Source: Episyrphus balteatus (taxonomy: Eukaryota > Arthropoda > Insecta > Diptera > Syrphidae). From it: a stretch of DNA of 64,000 nucleotides. Both the position numbers and the translations under genes were made by a program. The notes below the pieces were generated by a model that was not told the origin of the DNA, did no database searches, and worked only from the letters and a program-made list of their open reading frames with translations. Every line of letters starts with the position of its first letter. Position 1 is the stretch's first letter. The stretch is taken from assembly GCF_945859705.1 (NCBI RefSeq), contig NC_079134.1, positions 118,854,620-118,918,619 of the forward strand, written 5' to 3'. Positions 35,890-47,052 of this stretch are shown here, piece after piece.

Positions 35890-36890
35890 ATGGCTGTAGA
35901 ATATAAAATCTCTATATTTGATGAAAATTCAGTGAAAATGGGTGGTTGCCACGCCCCCTGCCTGAAATTCTCAAACTTTAAATTTTTTCCTTTGTGTAAA
36001 CTACCAGCTCCACCATTCTACCAAATTTCAAGATTCTACGACAATCAGAAGTGCTCTATAATATTTGATAAAAATTCAGCGGGAATGCCGGTTGCCACGC
36101 CCCCTGGCTGAAATTCTCAAATTTAAAATTTTTTCCTTTGTATAAACTACCAGCTCTACCATTCTTCCAAATTTCAAGATTCTACGACAATCAGAAGTGC
36201 TCTATAATAATTTATGAAAACTCAGCGGAAATGGGCGGTTGCCACGCCCCCTGGCTGAAATTCTCAAGTTTTAAATTTTTTCCTTTGTATAAACTACCAG
36301 CTCTACTATTCTACCAAATTTCAAGATTCTACGACAATCAGAAGTGCTCTATAATAATTTATGAAAATTCAGCGGAAATGGGCGGTTGCCACGCCCCCTG
36401 GCTGAAATTCTCAAATTTTAAATTTTTTCCTTTGTATAAACTACCAGCTCTACCATTCTACCAAATTTCAAGATTCTACGACAATCAGAAGTGCTCTATA
36501 ATAATTTATGAAAATTCAGCGGAAATGGGCGGTTGCCACGCCCCCTGGCTGAAATTCTCAAGTTTTAAATTTTTTCCTTTGTATAAACTACTAGCTCTAC
36601 TATTCTACCAAATTTCAAGATTCTACCACAATCAGAAGTGCTCTATAATAATTTATGAAAACTCAGCGGAAATGGGCGGTTGCCACGCCCCCTGGCTGAA
36701 ATTCTCAAGTTTTAAATTTTTTCCTTTGTATTAACTACCAGCTCTACTATTCTACCAAATTTCAAGATTCTACGATTATCAGAAGTGCTCTATAATAATT
36801 GATGAAAATTCAGCGGAAATGGGCGGATGCCACGCCCCCTGAATTGAAAATCTCAAATTTTCGATTTTTTCCTTTGTATACACCACAAGT
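35890..36890 (+). repeat. Tandem array of 147-bp units, about seven copies
   Basis: Units containing GGTTGCCACGCCCCCTGGC recur at about 35944, 36090, 36237, 36384, 36531, 36678 and 36823, a spacing of 146-147 bp. Because 147 is divisible by three, several units stay open in one frame (36138-36734) and spell a 49-residue repeat; this is a by-product with no start context. Central arrays of about 150 bp are known in DINE-type Helitrons of Drosophila, which this may resemble. Confidence 0.85.
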
Positions 36891-37225
36891 CCTATCACCG
36901 TGTAAAATTTCAAGTTTCTACGATATCGGGAAGTTCTCCATAATTTTGATGATCTGTCAGTGAGTCAGTGAGTCAGTGAGTCAGTTACGGTTTTTGCGAT
37001 TTTTGAAGCCCTATATCTCAGAAACTACTCATCGTAGGAGGCTGAAATTTTGTGAGGAGTTTGGTTTTTACGAGCTCAACAAATGTAGTGAGTTTGAAAT
37101 TTCTAGCATCTTTGGTGTGGAAGTTAGAGGGGGGTCGAAAATGGCCTGAGTTGTTTCCTGTAAATAAGGGTGTAGTGCCAAAGTTGCTAGAGAACTTGGC
37201 TGGGCACTACCGTGCCCCTTGATAA
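36891..37225 (+). mobile_element. Unique tail of the element carrying the 147-bp array
   Basis: Follows the array directly. It contains GAGTCAGT repeats (about 36955-36983) and ends with the GC-rich hairpin GGGCACTACCGTGCCCC. Part of the tail is repeated inverted at 42136-42230, so this is the end of a dispersed element. A Helitron-like 3' hairpin is one reading, but I see no clean CTRR terminus. Confidence 0.5.
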
Positions 37226-37542
37226 CAACTCGCTACACTCCGCTAAAATGTAAAAAACTCAATTGCACCAAAAATGCTATTAAAAAAAAGACTATTATGT
37301 ATTTCTATTTTCATGAATTAAGGAAGCCAGTGTGCGGTGGCCTAGCAAGTTTTTCAGAGGACAGTTTTAGCAGTTTTGCAAAAAAGGAATAATATTCCTT
37401 TTTTTTAAAGGTTCAAATAATTTTAATTCTAAAATAATGGTAATCAATAATTTTTTTTTAATAAAATGATGTCAAAGTTTAACAAAATGATTTCAGAACG
37501 AGCCCATGAAAAGCAAAGATTTAGTAGAATACAGCTCTAAAT
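37226..37542. other. No gene recognised
   Basis: AT-rich spacer between the array element and the next MITE. Confidence 0.4.
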
Positions 37543-37685
37543 AATGGCGCAAATTTTCAAACGATATAGTAAAATGCTAAAGCCATTTAAGTAATATACT
37601 AAGTAAACAAATCAGTCTGCTTTTTGTTTAGTAACTTACTAAAATGGCTTTAGAATTTTACTAAATTGTTTAAAACTTTGCGCAT
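37543..37685. mobile_element. MITE family C, copy 1 (143 bp)
   Basis: ATGGCGCAAATTTTC and AAAACTTTGCGCAT form the ends; the interior pairs ATGCTAAAGCCATTTAAGTA with its mirror. A related sequence is found at 43558-43672. Confidence 0.65.
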
Positions 37686-37794
37686 GTCTTTGTGTAACTC
37701 TAACTCACTAGTGGTATGGTTTTATTCATGACAGACGTACTCTTGAAGGTTTTCTCAATTTCTCTAAAGTGACAGAAACCCTCAATAGACTGGA

Positions 37795-37850
37795 TTTAAA
37801 CCTAGAACCTCCTTACCATTAGACCATAGGAATTGGGTATGTTGGATATT
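37795..37850 (-). repeat. tRNA-like SINE fragment
   Basis: On the minus strand CTATGGTCTAATGGTAAGG resembles an A box and AGGTTTAAATCC a B box, too close together for a normal tRNA. Interpreted as a decayed tRNA-derived SINE. Confidence 0.4.
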
Positions 37851-38114
37851 GGATATTGACTATTATGAAAATTAAAATCTTTTAAAATCTATTGAGATCA
37901 CAATTGCGTTAACAAATAATATTCAAGTGGTAGAATATGGTACCTGTACAGAGTTATTTGATGAAATGCAAATTTTGTACATTATAGGTTCAAAATAGTT
38001 GATGGAGCTCTCTCTCAATGTCAAAACAGTTTACATAAGTCAATATCAAAACAACAACAACTGCCCAGATAAATTTGTGTCAAAACCAGTTATTTACAAA
38101 AATAATTATTTTTA
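37851..38114. other. No gene recognised
   Basis: AT-rich flank of the next fold-back element. Confidence 0.4.
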
Positions 38115-39849
38115 CAACAGTCGGAAAAAGTATTTTGACAAAATGAACATTTTTCTAACTGATGAGAATAATCTGTAACGGTTAAACATAAAATAAGGAA
38201 GTTGACGGTTATTTATTAAGTATATTATGGTGAATCTCACGATGGTCAATGTCAGTCATATAGTTGGTATTATGCTTCGTGGCTGCATTTTTTGTATAAA
38301 AAGTATTAATTTTTGAGGGAAAAAAGTATTTTGACAAACGTTCTTTTCCAACGTTGGTAAGGTAAGGCAATGCATTTTACGTGTTTCAAGCACGTATACA
38401 ACTGACAGACTTGTTAAGGCCCCGATTTGTAAAAAATTGGGCAAAACGGCGGAACTTAACATTGAAATTAGTGCATCTTCTGTTGCAAGTCATAACTTCT
38501 GTGTGTCTGTTAAAAAATCTGTGGAGAACTGAATTTATCGCGGGAAACTAAAAATTACCAAATATACAAACACAAAAATATAATTATACTATTTATCGCG
38601 GGAAACTAAAAATTACCAAATATACAAACACAAAAATATAATTATACTATTTATCGCGGGAAACTAAAAATTACCAAATATACAAACACAAAAATATAAT
38701 TATACTATTCAAAATTTACCACAAATGGACAAAAAATGAAAAAAATGCACTAAAAAAAATTGAAGCATTTTGAAGAATTCACTTTATCGCGGATTGACTC
38801 CAAAAAGTCTGAATTGGGAAATGCCATTCTTTCATCAAAAACTTTGTTAGCAAAAGTACCGTTTGCATTGAACTCAAAGAAGACAATTTTACCATGTTTA
38901 TGGAAAGATAATACAGTATTTATCTCATAAAACAAAAATCGAAAAAAATTTAATTCTCAAAGGGACATGTTGTTGTGCTTTTCGCGTCTGGAATAAACTT
39001 GACCAAATTTTTACGGAGCTTCAACAGTTCCTTTTCGTTTCCCGGATCATTGAGATAGAAATTTGTGAGAATGTGGTCTATAAAACTTTGTTTTTGGGTG
39101 AAAGAAGCATACCAATATGTTCTTTTGAGAATTCAGTTTTTTTCAATTTTTGTTTTATGAGATAAATACTGTATTATCTTTCCATAAACATGGTAAAATT
39201 GTCTTCTTTGAGTTCAATGCAAAGGGTACTTTTGCTAACAAAGTTTTTGATGAAAGAATGGCATTTCCCAATTCAGACTTTTTGGAGTCAATCCGCGATA
39301 AAGTGAATTCTTCAAAATGCTTCAATTTTTTTCAGTGCATTTTTTTCATTTTTTGTCCATTTGTGGTAAATTTTGAATAGTATAATTATATTTTTGTGTT
39401 TGTATATTTGGTAATTTTTAGTTTCCCGCGATAAATTCAGTTCTCCACAGATTTTTTAACAGACACACAGAAGTTATGACTTGCAACAGAAGATGCACTA
39501 ATTTCAATGTTAAGTTCCGCCGTTTTGCCCAATTTTTTACAAATCGGGGCCTTAACAAGTCTGTCAGTTGTATACGTGCTTGAAACACGTAAAATGCCTT
39601 ACCTTACCAACGTTGGAAAAGAACGTTTGTCAAAATACTTTTTTCCCTCAAAAATTAATACTTTTTATACAAAAAATGCAGCCACGAAGCATAATACCAA
39701 CTATATGACTGACATTGACCATCGTGAGATTCACCATAATATACTTAATAAATAACCGTCAACTTCCTTATTTTATGTTTAACCGTTACAGATTATTCTC
39801 ATCAGTTAGAAAAATGTTCATTTTGTCAAAATACTTTTTCCGACCATTG
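38115..39849. mobile_element. Tc1-like fold-back element (1.73 kb)
   Basis: Ends CAACAGTCGGAAAAAGTATT and its near complement are flanked by TA (38113-38114 and 39850-39851). The arms match over about 750 bp around a centre near 39040; mirrored open frames at 38256-38462 (-) and 39507-39755 (+), and at 38750-38935 (-) and 39150-39380 (+), are the same sequence read in each arm. The terminal motif is of the Tc1 type, and the left arm on the plus strand contains a weakly Tc1-like stretch TDRLVKAPICKKLGKTA. No catalytic domain. Confidence 0.65.
38534..38710. repeat. 58-bp tandem repeat, three copies, in the left arm only
   Basis: TTTATCGCGGGAAACTAAAA recurs at 38534, 38592 and 38650 with identical spacing and near-identical units. 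The mirrored right arm (about 39373-39437) has one copy only. Confidence 0.85.
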
Positions 39850-39851
39850 TA

Positions 39852-41385
39852 TAATCGATTCGGACGAAACTGACAAAAATTGAAAAACAATATCTTGGGA
39901 ACAATTACTGAAACTGAAACAGAGTAGATTTTAGACTTTAATTATACATATGAAAATTGTATAACTTTTAAGGCCGTGATATATACTGTTTTTGAAAAAA
40001 ACCAGGCCTCAAAGACTCAAACCACTAAATCTTTTTTTTTAATTATATTTTTGCATTTTTGACACCTCAATTCGAAAACTTATAGGATGTTCGTTGGGTG
40101 TCATTTATGTATCTGTGAACTTGAATAATTTAATTAAACTCTAACAAACTATATTACACTGGCCAAGAATTTTCAACTTTTAAAAATTTTTCAATAAAAC
40201 AAAAAAAAAATTGATTTGGGTGCAGTGAGTTTTTTTTCTAGGGCTAGAGAAAAACTAACAAAAATTGTTCAAAATAACATTAAAACAAATAGATTCTTGA
40301 AGTGCTAAGAATAAGAATTTGTTTACCTATTATATTAACAATTTGAACAATGATATTGTTAAAAGTTATTTTTACCTACGATAGGAATACATGCAAACTG
40401 TGTGCAAGAAGACTCCTTAATTTTCATTTAAAAAAAAAACAAGCCAGCGCCGAATATTTATATATCATTTAAATTTATTTATACATATAGACGCTATGAA
40501 AACAAGTCCAATTTCACTTAGCACCTTTCAGAGCTTCAATGATATGATCGACGTGATTGATTTCGGTGACACTTATGCCTTACAATTCAGAGGTATACAA
40601 AATGCACTCAAATCTAAGGTTAGGTAGGTGTCTATGGTTTTTTTTTTTTTTTGTTCTAATTAAATAAATAAGTTTAAAAAAATGTATCGCTTTGAAAAAC
40701 GTTATTTGCGAAATTTTTGAAGGTACACCAGCTCATACAACTGCGTAAACAACGAAAATAAGAAACAACAGCAACAATACAAATCTGCATTCAAATTTGG
40801 ATTTTATAAATTTAAATCATATGATTCTCTACAAAGTTATTTAACGATGACTCAAGTCAAGAGTCATGAACGACCTTGATATAATGACTTTTTTCACAAA
40901 TTGAACAAGTGGGGAGGAAAAAATCACCATGAATCTCCTTTGCGCTACACGAATTTTAAGGAGTCATCACTCTTTAGTCACCTTTTAAAAATAAGATTTA
41001 GTGAAGGTTCCATTTTTTTCTATGCATGATCACTTGCAAGTAATGTTACCAGAATTTAGAAACTTATTGTCATAATCATATTTAAAGATAATAAATGGCT
41101 TAACTTTGGCTAAATTAGTGCCAAGTTGCCACTTGTTTAAATAAAGCATTATAGTCTTTTGGTAATATATTGTATTGTTTCCATTGTATTTTTTCTTCTT
41201 TTTTTATTTCAAACCTAAGTGACTGGCGACTTTATGTTGACGTAGTGGATTAAGAATATGAGATGGTTATTATCTTCCAAATCTCATGAGCAGCGCATCA
41301 CTTGGTAAAAAAAGAAAAAGGTAGGTACACAATGATGCTACATTTCCACCGGCACATACATTAAGATTTAAGGTGATTTACCCTA
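39852..41385. other. No gene recognised
   Basis: AT-rich. A minus-strand piece at about 40518-40585 reads ISVTEINHVDHIIEALKGAK followed by a stop, but has no supporting exon nearby. Otherwise nothing identified. Confidence 0.4.
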
Positions 41386-41625
41386 GCGGCCATATTATTC
41401 ACTGGTTTAAAAAATACATCTGGATGTAAAGAAATTGAAATGTGAAAAATAAATCCAAATCCATACTATTCACTATCACACAGAGGAAAAAATAGTAATT
41501 TTTAACTATTTTTTAATTGTTTTCATAGTTAAAAGCGGGATAACTATTTTGGATTTGTATTTATTTTTGACATTTGACAATTTTACATCCAGATGTATTT
41601 TTTAAACTAGTTAATAATATGGCCC
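41386..41625. mobile_element. MITE family D, copy 1 (240 bp)
   Basis: Opens GCGGCCATATTATTCACTGG and closes with the near complement, flanked by TA. The AAAATACATCTGGATGTAAA block is mirrored inside. It shares a TA with the next copy. Confidence 0.75.
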
Positions 41626-41627
41626 TA

Positions 41628-42038
41628 ACGGCCATATTATTCACTAGTTTAAAAAATACATCTGGGTAAACAATGTCAAATGTCAAAAATAAATCCAATT
41701 CCATAATATTCACTACTTAAATCCAATCTTAAATCCAATTTTTTAAATCCAATCTCGTTAAATCCAAACAAATTTAAACTGCTCTCTGGAGGTCTGTTTA
41801 ACTTTATAAATCCAGATGTAAAATAAATTTTCACAGTGTTCAGATGTTTTTTCACGTATTTTGTGATGGAAAAATAAAGATAAATGCTAATTATACAAAA
41901 TTTATTGAATATAATTTTTTTTTGAGTGAATAATTTGACCAAAAAATTAAATCCTTGGATTAATGAAATTCAGATTTAATGGATTGGATTTACAATTAAC
42001 TTAAATCCAAACTAAATCCAGAGTGAATAATATGGCCG
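41628..42038. mobile_element. MITE family D, copy 2 (411 bp)
   Basis: Opens ACGGCCATATTATTCACTAG and closes GTGAATAATATGGCCGT, flanked by TA. Interior has many AAATCCA repeats. It is back to back with copy 1, with only one TA between them. Confidence 0.75.
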
Positions 42039-42135
42039 TAAGTCTTTTCTGAATTATGTGATTCCTATCTCGTACAAATCATGAACGTACACAGTAAATG
42101 TCATGTAAATTTGAAGAGAACACATCATGGTCCAC

Positions 42136-42230
42136 GGTAGTACTCAGCCAAGTTCTCTAGCAACTTTGGCTTCACCCTTATTTACAGGAAATAACTCTGG
42201 CCATTTTCGACACCCCCTCTAAATTTCATA
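42136..42230 (-). mobile_element. Inverted copy of the 37.1-37.2 kb element tail
   Basis: Reverse complement of about 37120-37210, including AACTTGGCTGAGTACTACCG in place of AACTTGGCTGGGCACTACCG. It is a detached end with no 147-bp array next to it. Confidence 0.7.
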
Positions 42231-42307
42231 CCAACGGTTTTAACGGTCATGCTGCATGTTGTTGAAACCTTTTAATAACACTGAACTGTAAAATTTTAAA
42301 AGATTTA

Positions 42308-43554
42308 AGCTAAGTAAAAACGATTTGAAGATCTTCCAATATTGGTCAAACTGTCAAAAGTCTTCCAATAGCAACCTATGAGCTTGCCAATTGCAAATTT
42401 TCTACCAAGTAAAAATTGTCTGTTTATACGGTTGGATCATTTTATCCAAAAATTATGAAAAACATTGGTAGAAAATCAGGTGACATGACAACAGCCGATA
42501 ATATTTTGTCATTTTTATAGTTTTAAAGTTTCAGAAGAATTCTTACTTATATCGTGATGAAATAAAAAACGATCTTGATAGTTTCATAGAATTCGAATAC
42601 AAAAGTTTATTTAATATTTGATTTAATATTAAAAACAATTTTATAGAAGTTCGAAAATACAACAAGTAAATTTCTTATTTAAAGTATTATAGCTTTATAT
42701 TAACAACTTCAACAGTCTTCCAATTAAAAATTGTCTGTTTACATGGTTTGAAGACTTTAGAAAGCAAAAACTTGGTGGATGCATTGGAAGACAATTTTCT
42801 TGACGGAGAATATGAAACTTTATTTGAGGCTATGAGAACAATTAAGGCTTTTGAGCTGCAAGAGATTTAAGAAACAGGGTTTAAGAAAAACCTTTTTTGA
42901 GAGCCATCTAGTTTTGAGTGCAGCTAGCTGCATACATTTTTTTTTGTATTAAAATATAGATATATTAAGAGACCCATTTTTATGAAAAACTCATTTTTGA
43001 AAAAAAAAAAAATGGGTTACGCCACTATTGTTTGGAAAAAAATTATTAAAAATTACACTTAAAATGACGAGTTCTATGCCATTTTGTAAAGCCAATAAAT
43101 TTGTCCTTTATATTATTTTTGAATTAAGCTGTTTCAAAGAATAGTTTTTGAAAAATTTATTTTCAATTTCAAAATTTTAAAATATTTTTTTGAGAATTTT
43201 ATATAATTTATCGCATGAATGCAAAACTAATCTAAGTCAAAGAAAGCCAAAAAAACGAATACAAAATTATCTTCCAATTCAAAATTTGGACGATGCTTTT
43301 GGCAAAAACTTCATCCAATAACCAATTATTCTACAATCATCCAAATATTAATACAAGTTCATACCATTGCAATTTGCAAGAAGTCGGCAAATTTTTTGAG
43401 ATAGAAAATTGACAGAAGATTGCCAGGAAATTTTTTTTTCTGTCACTTTTCAGAGATAAAATTTGATGTTTACATGGTTGATAGAAAATTAGTGAGAATT
43501 TGTTGCGAAAAATCGGCCAATATTGGAAGATCTTACAATCGTGTATACTTAGCT
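42308..43554. mobile_element. TA-flanked element with 35-40 bp inverted ends (1.25 kb)
   Basis: AGCTAAGTAAAAACGATTTG, then GATCTTCCAATATTGG, is mirrored at the right end by CCAATATTGGAAGATCTTAC through TACTTAGCT. TA flanks both ends. AAAATTGTCTG-type motifs recur inside. No protein. Confidence 0.65.
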
Positions 43555-43557
43555 TAA

Positions 43558-43672
43558 GTTAAATGCTAAAGCCATTTTAGTATATTACTAGGTCAAAAAG
43601 TAGACTGAATTTTAACTTAACTGTGGTTTTAGCATCTTACTCAATTTTTAAAAATTTTGCGCCATTGTTTTA
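43558..43672. mobile_element. MITE family C, copy 2 (degenerate)
   Basis: AAATGCTAAAGCCATTTTAG near the left and GGTTTTAGCATCTTAC near the right, ending ATTTTGCGCCAT, match the 37543 copy with losses at the left end. Confidence 0.5.
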
Positions 43673-44681
43673 ACAAATCTGAACTAATTTTATTAGCAAA
43701 ACCTTGATTTAATTTATCTGTTAATCCAGCACTGACCTGCGCAGCAAATAAAAATACTTATTTTTAACATTGGAAGGTGCGTAACATAAAAATAAGTATA
43801 CAAATAAAAAATAACACAACACGCTCGTGATAACGTATGTGAAAGGCAAATAACCCTGGTAAACAATAGTAACTTTTGACGAAAACTCTCAATCTACCTA
43901 CTACATGTGACAACTTAACATTACCTTATTTTCCAATGTCAATCTAAAGCATCTAAATTCTAAACTGGTATAAGATGAAAATAATAATTAGAATAATTTA
44001 AAACCTACTCGTCATTCTTACTTGAAAAAAAAATAAGTTAAATCTGTTGATCTACTTTATGCGAATTACCCAAAAAAAAAATCAGTGACTCTTATAAACT
44101 ATGAGTTACAATTTAATTCATAGGTCATAAATAGAAAATTATGTATGTATGTATGGTGGTAGGTACCTAACTAAAAAATATTATCGGTGTGCCTTTAACT
44201 TGCTTAGGAATTATAGGTTATCTCAATAAAATTTTTCGTGCCATTTTTTTTTTTGTTTAACATTAAATAGCGGTAAACTCGACTTGAAAATACCTATAGC
44301 CTATAGGACTTAAACAAGTTCACAGGTAGTCTGTCTCTGGCCTAGTCTTTAATATACAAAATTACATCAGCAATTACTTAGAAACTAGACACATAAAAAA
44401 CCATGAAATGCCATGAATTTCATGATTTTCTTGATCTACAATGCATTGAAAAAAAAAAAATAAGTGCGTATACTCTCAAGGCTAACCAAAGTTATTTAAA
44501 AAAAAAAAATTAAAAAAAAAAACCATACATATTTAGCCAAGTCATTCTGTGCATGCTTGTTGTTCACATTTTGAATCTGAAAACTCCAACCACAAATACC
44601 TACTATCCCTTCCACATACGAAGACGTTCCTGCAGCATAGCATAATATGTGGCATTGTACCTTGCCTTTTGCCTACCTTAC
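43673..44681. other. No gene recognised
   Basis: AT-rich with long A and T runs around 44440-44520. No repeat ends or exons placed. Confidence 0.4.
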
Positions 44682-44840
44682 CTACCTACTCAAAGGAAAC
44701 ACCTTTTGTGACTTTATTTTGCAACATGGATCATTCGCGTTCACGTGTACAGATTTACTAAGCCGAAGACCGCGATCGCGATCGATGACGAGATCCGAGG
44801 CGGTCGAGTTGGTAGCGAGTAGCGAAGCGAAGCGACTTAC

Positions 44841-45690
44841 CTGTTTACTGATGGTTGATGTTATATGTGCTAAAGAGGTTCTCTCGATAAAGAACAATCA
44901 ATATACATTCGTTTTTCGTATGCTCTCAGATTCAATTCAGGTAGGTATTATGATGTGATGCGAATGCGAGGCGCTAGACGTGGTGTTGAGTGGTGGCGCT
45001 GTTGTAGCTTACAATTAAAAATATTTAATCTTAACTGGATACTTTTTTTGTTTCTTTTTTTTTTTTTTACTTTTTTTGAACCAGACACATTTCAAACCCG
45101 AAGTTATCACTCGAATAATTATTCTAGCTTCGTATTTGTGTACCACAATTATATGTAAGTATTGGTGTTAGTCTTGAAGATAGATTTGTATGTATGCAGA
45201 TACTTTTTTTTTTAAATTCGTATGTATAATATGATCGGATCGGAAAAGGAAATTACTGAGCGCACATTTGAAAATTGTCTTGTTATTATTTTCATTTCCT
45301 TTCGTTTCTTTTTCAAAATTTTTACTTTATTTTTTTTTTCTCAATTCTGCGATTCTATATATTCCGAAAAAAAAGAAAAGAGATAATCAAATACAAATGA
45401 ACAAATATTGACTATCTATTCTAAGAGTTACTCTTATAATCAGGGAAAAAGCCGACTCCTCTTTTCATATAAAAATAATATAGCCAACCGAATCAAATGA
45501 CAGCCTAAAGATAACTAACTAAAAAAGTATCGCTTCGAAAAGAAACTACCGAACCGAACGGAACGGAGGAGAGTGCTGTGCTGTGCTTGTGCTGCCTGAG
45601 ACCGAGACCGAGGAGCTGACATCGACATAGGCATTGGGCGCACGTTTCGCGTTATAGAGTCGTATAGAGTAGAAGTACCATGAAGAGTTT
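44841..45690 (-). promoter_or_regulatory. Candidate promoter and 5' non-coding exon of the transporter
   Basis: This is the GC-richest non-transposon stretch (for example 44762-44835 and 45535-45665, with CGCGATCGCGATCGATGACG and CGAACGGAACGGAGG). On the minus strand AACAG|GTAAGT is a consensus splice donor with the exon ending at 44841. The transporter start codon (24649) lies just after an acceptor, so it needs an upstream non-coding exon; this donor would make a 20.2 kb intron. A plus-strand donor-like CAG|GTAGGT at about 44941 means a plus-strand transcript is also possible. No TATA box or start site can be fixed. Confidence 0.35.
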
Positions 45691-46531
45691 GATTTCCTTG
45701 GTTATCTCAAAAAGTTAATTCCAAAAATACCAAAACCAAAAATTTCCACATGGTTTCTCTTCTTTTCACATTTTTTTTTGTTTTTTTTTTTTTTTTGTTT
45801 CTGTTTTATTTTTACAAATCTACACCAAGTCTTTCTTTCATTTAATTCGTGTTTTTTTTTTTTTTCATTTCATTTCGTTTTATTTTTTTGAGTGTTTTGC
45901 TCTTTTCGATCATTATACACTTAAATTTTTGATAGTAATTAGCTCTGCTTTTGGTGGGTGAAATAAATAATGAAATAAAGAGAAATAAAATATATTGTGG
46001 CTTAGTTCAAAGAATAGACAATCTGCAAATATTAATTAAAGCATTTGTTTTTTTTTTTTGACGTCAGGGAAAAAGGTTTAACCATTTTTGGTGAAATGTT
46101 TGTATCTTTTTCTAGAATGATCCTTTTTGATTTAGAATTCGACCATAAAAGAGTTTTAACGATTTAAGTTCAATAAAAATTCTTGTAGGTAGGAAAGATA
46201 CCGTATACGATACCATTATATCTGCAGCTAAGGAACCTATATTTATGTAAAGTATCTATTTAACTTGTGTCATCGGCATCTGAAAATGAAGTGAAAAGTT
46301 ACGACAAAAACCGTTTTTCTTCAACTTTAACTTGACACATCCGTCAAATCTATATCTGGAATGCTATCGGGAATGCTTTCGTATAATATAGCATATAGGG
46401 GAGACCGGGGTGTATGGTTATCCTAAAGATTTTTTTTTAGAAAAATGTTAATTAAATATAATTTCGTTTAGCATTGAATTCTTTTATAAAAATAACTTTG
46501 ATCAATATTTTTACTTGCGATATAGGTACTA
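45691..46531. other. No gene recognised
   Basis: Long poly-T tracts and AT-rich sequence; no exon or repeat end identified. Confidence 0.4.
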
Positions 46532-46533
46532 TA

Positions 46534-47050
46534 CAGGGTGACCCAAAAGTCAACGTCGAAACGAAAACGGTAGATATCAGAAAAATATTTTTAAAAAATC
46601 GGAGCCATATATTTTGTGAGTTATGGGCACTCGAAAAAAGATCGAAAAAATGGTCACCCTGTGACGGTTTTTCATGTGCCGTGACAACAAATCTTAATTC
46701 TTCTCATTTTTTTCTTTTGTTACGGAACCTTGAATAACCCTGCTACCAAATGCATTCAATTTTAACTCAGCTGCATCAGTTTTTAAGAAAATATTACTTT
46801 TATGACCAACTAAGTACTAAAATTTTTTACATGACTCTAATTCAATGAACCGTAGTGTAAAAAAAATGCACTACGATGTTTCGGCAAGTTACCTTAAAAG
46901 TTGGTGTGTTCAATTCTCTTTTCAAAATGGTATAACATTGTTGAGAATATTCCATAAATAACCGAGATAAAATTTTTTTTCTTAAGAAATCCGACTTTTT
47001 TATTAGGTAATTTTTCCATATTATTTAAGTTTTTGTACTCTGAAAGGGTA
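46534..47050. mobile_element. Probable end of a CAGGGTG-terminated repeat
   Basis: TA-CAGGGTGACCCAAAAGTC at 46532 has the termini of the palindromic family at 47053 but diverges after about 15 bp. Its other end is not found, and the plus-strand frame at 46474-46737 crosses the terminus without a domain. Treated as a partial or diverged relative. Confidence 0.4.
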
Positions 47051-47052
47051 TA

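Noticed and set aside
36138..36734. 198-codon open frame with four 49-residue repeats
   Set aside because: It is the 147-bp tandem array read in its open frame; there is no start or splice context and the unit is non-coding elsewhere in the array.
35890..36890. CRISPR-like array
   Set aside because: The units are contiguous 147-bp repeats without unique spacers, in a eukaryotic intergenic region.
38256..39755. Pairs of identical open frames on opposite strands
   Set aside because: They are the same sequence seen in the two arms of a fold-back element and are not separate genes.
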